Source: JBBRZF01 sp038236965 (GTDB taxonomy: Bacteria > Acidobacteriota > Terriglobia > Terriglobales > Acidobacteriaceae). Taken from it: a stretch of DNA of 6,192 bases. The notes beneath the pieces were generated by a model, which worked only from the letters and a program-made list of their open reading frames with translations, was not told where the DNA came from and ran no database searches. The first letter of the stretch is position 1; each line of letters begins with the position of its first letter. The translations under genes were made by a program, and so were the position numbers. The stretch lies in contig JBBRZF010000192.1 of the NCBI GenBank assembly GCA_038236965.1, positions 1-6,192 on the forward strand. The letters run 5' to 3'. Shown here piece by piece: positions 5,305 through 6,192 of the stretch.

Positions 5305-6192
5305 CTACTTGATATCTTTCATCGCCAGCAGGGTGCCGTAATCCTGTCCGCTGGGGGCGACGGCGCGAGCCACTACGCCGTCGAAGGCTTCGCGGAATTC
5401 GGGATAGCGGGTCACAAGGGCCTTCATGATGGCCATATTGTCCTGAAAGGCTTTGGTCGTGTCAGAGATGTCGGGCGTCTGATATTTCACTACCAGATTG
5501 AGCTTGCCCTCGGTGACCGCCGAGAAGGTGGAAGTCAGTTGCCAGTTGCGTCCGTCGGGGCCGCGGAAGTCGACGGGATTCCCCGCGACAGGCAGATCCT
5601 TGGGCGCGATCTTGTCGGCCTCGTCGTAAAGCTTTTCCAGTTGCAGCGTGCTCATGAAGGGAACAGGCGCGGCGAGTTCGCGAGCCTGCATCAGGTAAAA
5701 GAAGGCATTACGGGGCTGTCCCTTGCCGTAGTAGGTGCGCGCCTGGTTCACGAACCAGGCGACGTCGTGTCCGCTGATCTGCGTGGGCTTGGCGTAGAAA
5801 CCGGCGAGCTTCCAACTGCCGCCGATCTGCTGCAGGACTTGCGTCAGCATGAAAGCGCCCTTGGCGCCATTGGTCTCCATGATGACGACGGCGTAGCGTC
5901 CGGGAGGCAGGTTGGGAATGCGGAAGCCAGCGCTGTTTGGCGTCTGTCCATAGGCGCCGAAGACGCCGCAGTAGAATTCGGCACTGGCGATGGGCGCCGT
6001 TCCCGGGGCGTCAAGAAGATAGATGTTGCGCACGCTGGGTTGTCCGCCGTTGAGGCTGGCCCGGTTGTCGAGTACGGCGCGTTCAATACCGGTGAAATCG
6101 CTGGCAATGGCCGGAATGGCGGCCTGCTTGAGGTTGAAGACGTCGCCCTGCGCGGCCATATTGAAGTATTGACGCGCGGTGCTTTCCAGAGA
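5305..6192 (-). CDS. Conserved-looking hypothetical protein, C-terminal part (gene cut by the right edge)
   Basis: The frame is open from the right edge to the TAG at 5305-5307, giving 295 codons. An in-frame ATG at 6159 exists, but the codons before it (reading S-L-E-S-T-A-R-Q-Y-F-N) join smoothly, so the true start is beyond the window. I do not recognise a named domain. The first part looks beta-rich and is punctuated by Pro/Gly turns (NIYLLDAPGTAP, RIPNLPPGRYAVVIME, GGSWKLAGFYAKP). The middle is helical and TPR-like (QARTYYGKGQPRNAFFYLMQARELA). The last part has a second beta-like segment (NLVVKYQTPD) and ends with the Gly-containing tail APSGQDYGTLLAMKDIK. The composition fits a secreted or periplasmic protein, but any signal peptide lies off-window. 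My impression is of a family typical of Acidobacteriota. It ends at the shared terminator and has no visible partner gene. Confidence 0.85.
   Translation of the reverse strand, partial: SLESTARQYFNMAAQGDVFNLKQAAIPAIASDFTGIERAVLDNRASLNGGQPSVRNIYLLDAPGTAPIASAEFYCGVFGAYGQTPNSAGFRIPNLPPGRYAVVIMETNGAKGAFMLTQVLQQIGGSWKLAGFYAKPTQISGHDVAWFVNQARTYYGKGQPRNAFFYLMQARELAAPVPFMSTLQLEKLYDEADKIAPKDLPVAGNPVDFRGPDGRNWQLTSTFSAVTEGKLNLVVKYQTPDISDTTKAFQDNMAIMKALVTRYPEFREAFDGVVARAVAPSGQDYGTLLAMKDIK

Overview
The window is chromosomal DNA of roughly 57-60% G+C. It probably comes from an Acidobacteriota bacterium (Terriglobia/Koribacter-like). That placement rests on my recollection of how the exonuclease-like protein, the UvrA and the 5305-6192 protein look in that phylum; no search was run. 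Nothing here looks like a phage, plasmid or transposon. There are no rRNA, tRNA or CRISPR features.

Layout, left to right. (1) 1-183, minus strand: the N-terminus of a probable membrane protein that leaves the window on the left. (2) 184-591, no protein gene: a 12-bp inverted repeat whose arms both carry an outward-pointing TTGAAA, then an orphan hairpin terminator at 372-402, a weaker hairpin, and a possible promoter for the next gene. (3) 592-1472, plus strand: a FEN/T5-type 5'-3' exonuclease family gene, complete in content but broken by a one-base deletion near base 804. (4) 1473-1936, no gene: three copies of an 8-bp tandem repeat, then two diverged copies of a compound dispersed-type repeat, the second with extra hairpin-rich DNA in its middle. 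(5) 1937-4711, minus strand: a complete uvrA, convergent with the exonuclease gene. (6) 4712-5059, no gene: the uvrA upstream region, with a CTGT-N8-ACAG element resembling a proteobacterial LexA box. (7) 5060-5227, plus strand: a 55-codon single-pass membrane protein gene, followed by a strong bidirectional terminator. (8) 5305-6192, minus strand: the C-terminal 295 codons of an unrecognised conserved-looking protein, cut by the right edge.

Functionally, the only clear theme is DNA repair. UvrA is the damage sensor of nucleotide excision repair, and the convergent exonuclease-family protein acts on DNA flaps or ends if it is active. They are transcribed toward each other and do not form an operon. 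The points most worth a second look are the exonuclease frameshift, the small membrane protein, the paired compound repeat between the two repair genes, the possible SOS box and the orphan terminator with divergent promoter-like arms. I found no clear sign of a wholly new multi-gene system.
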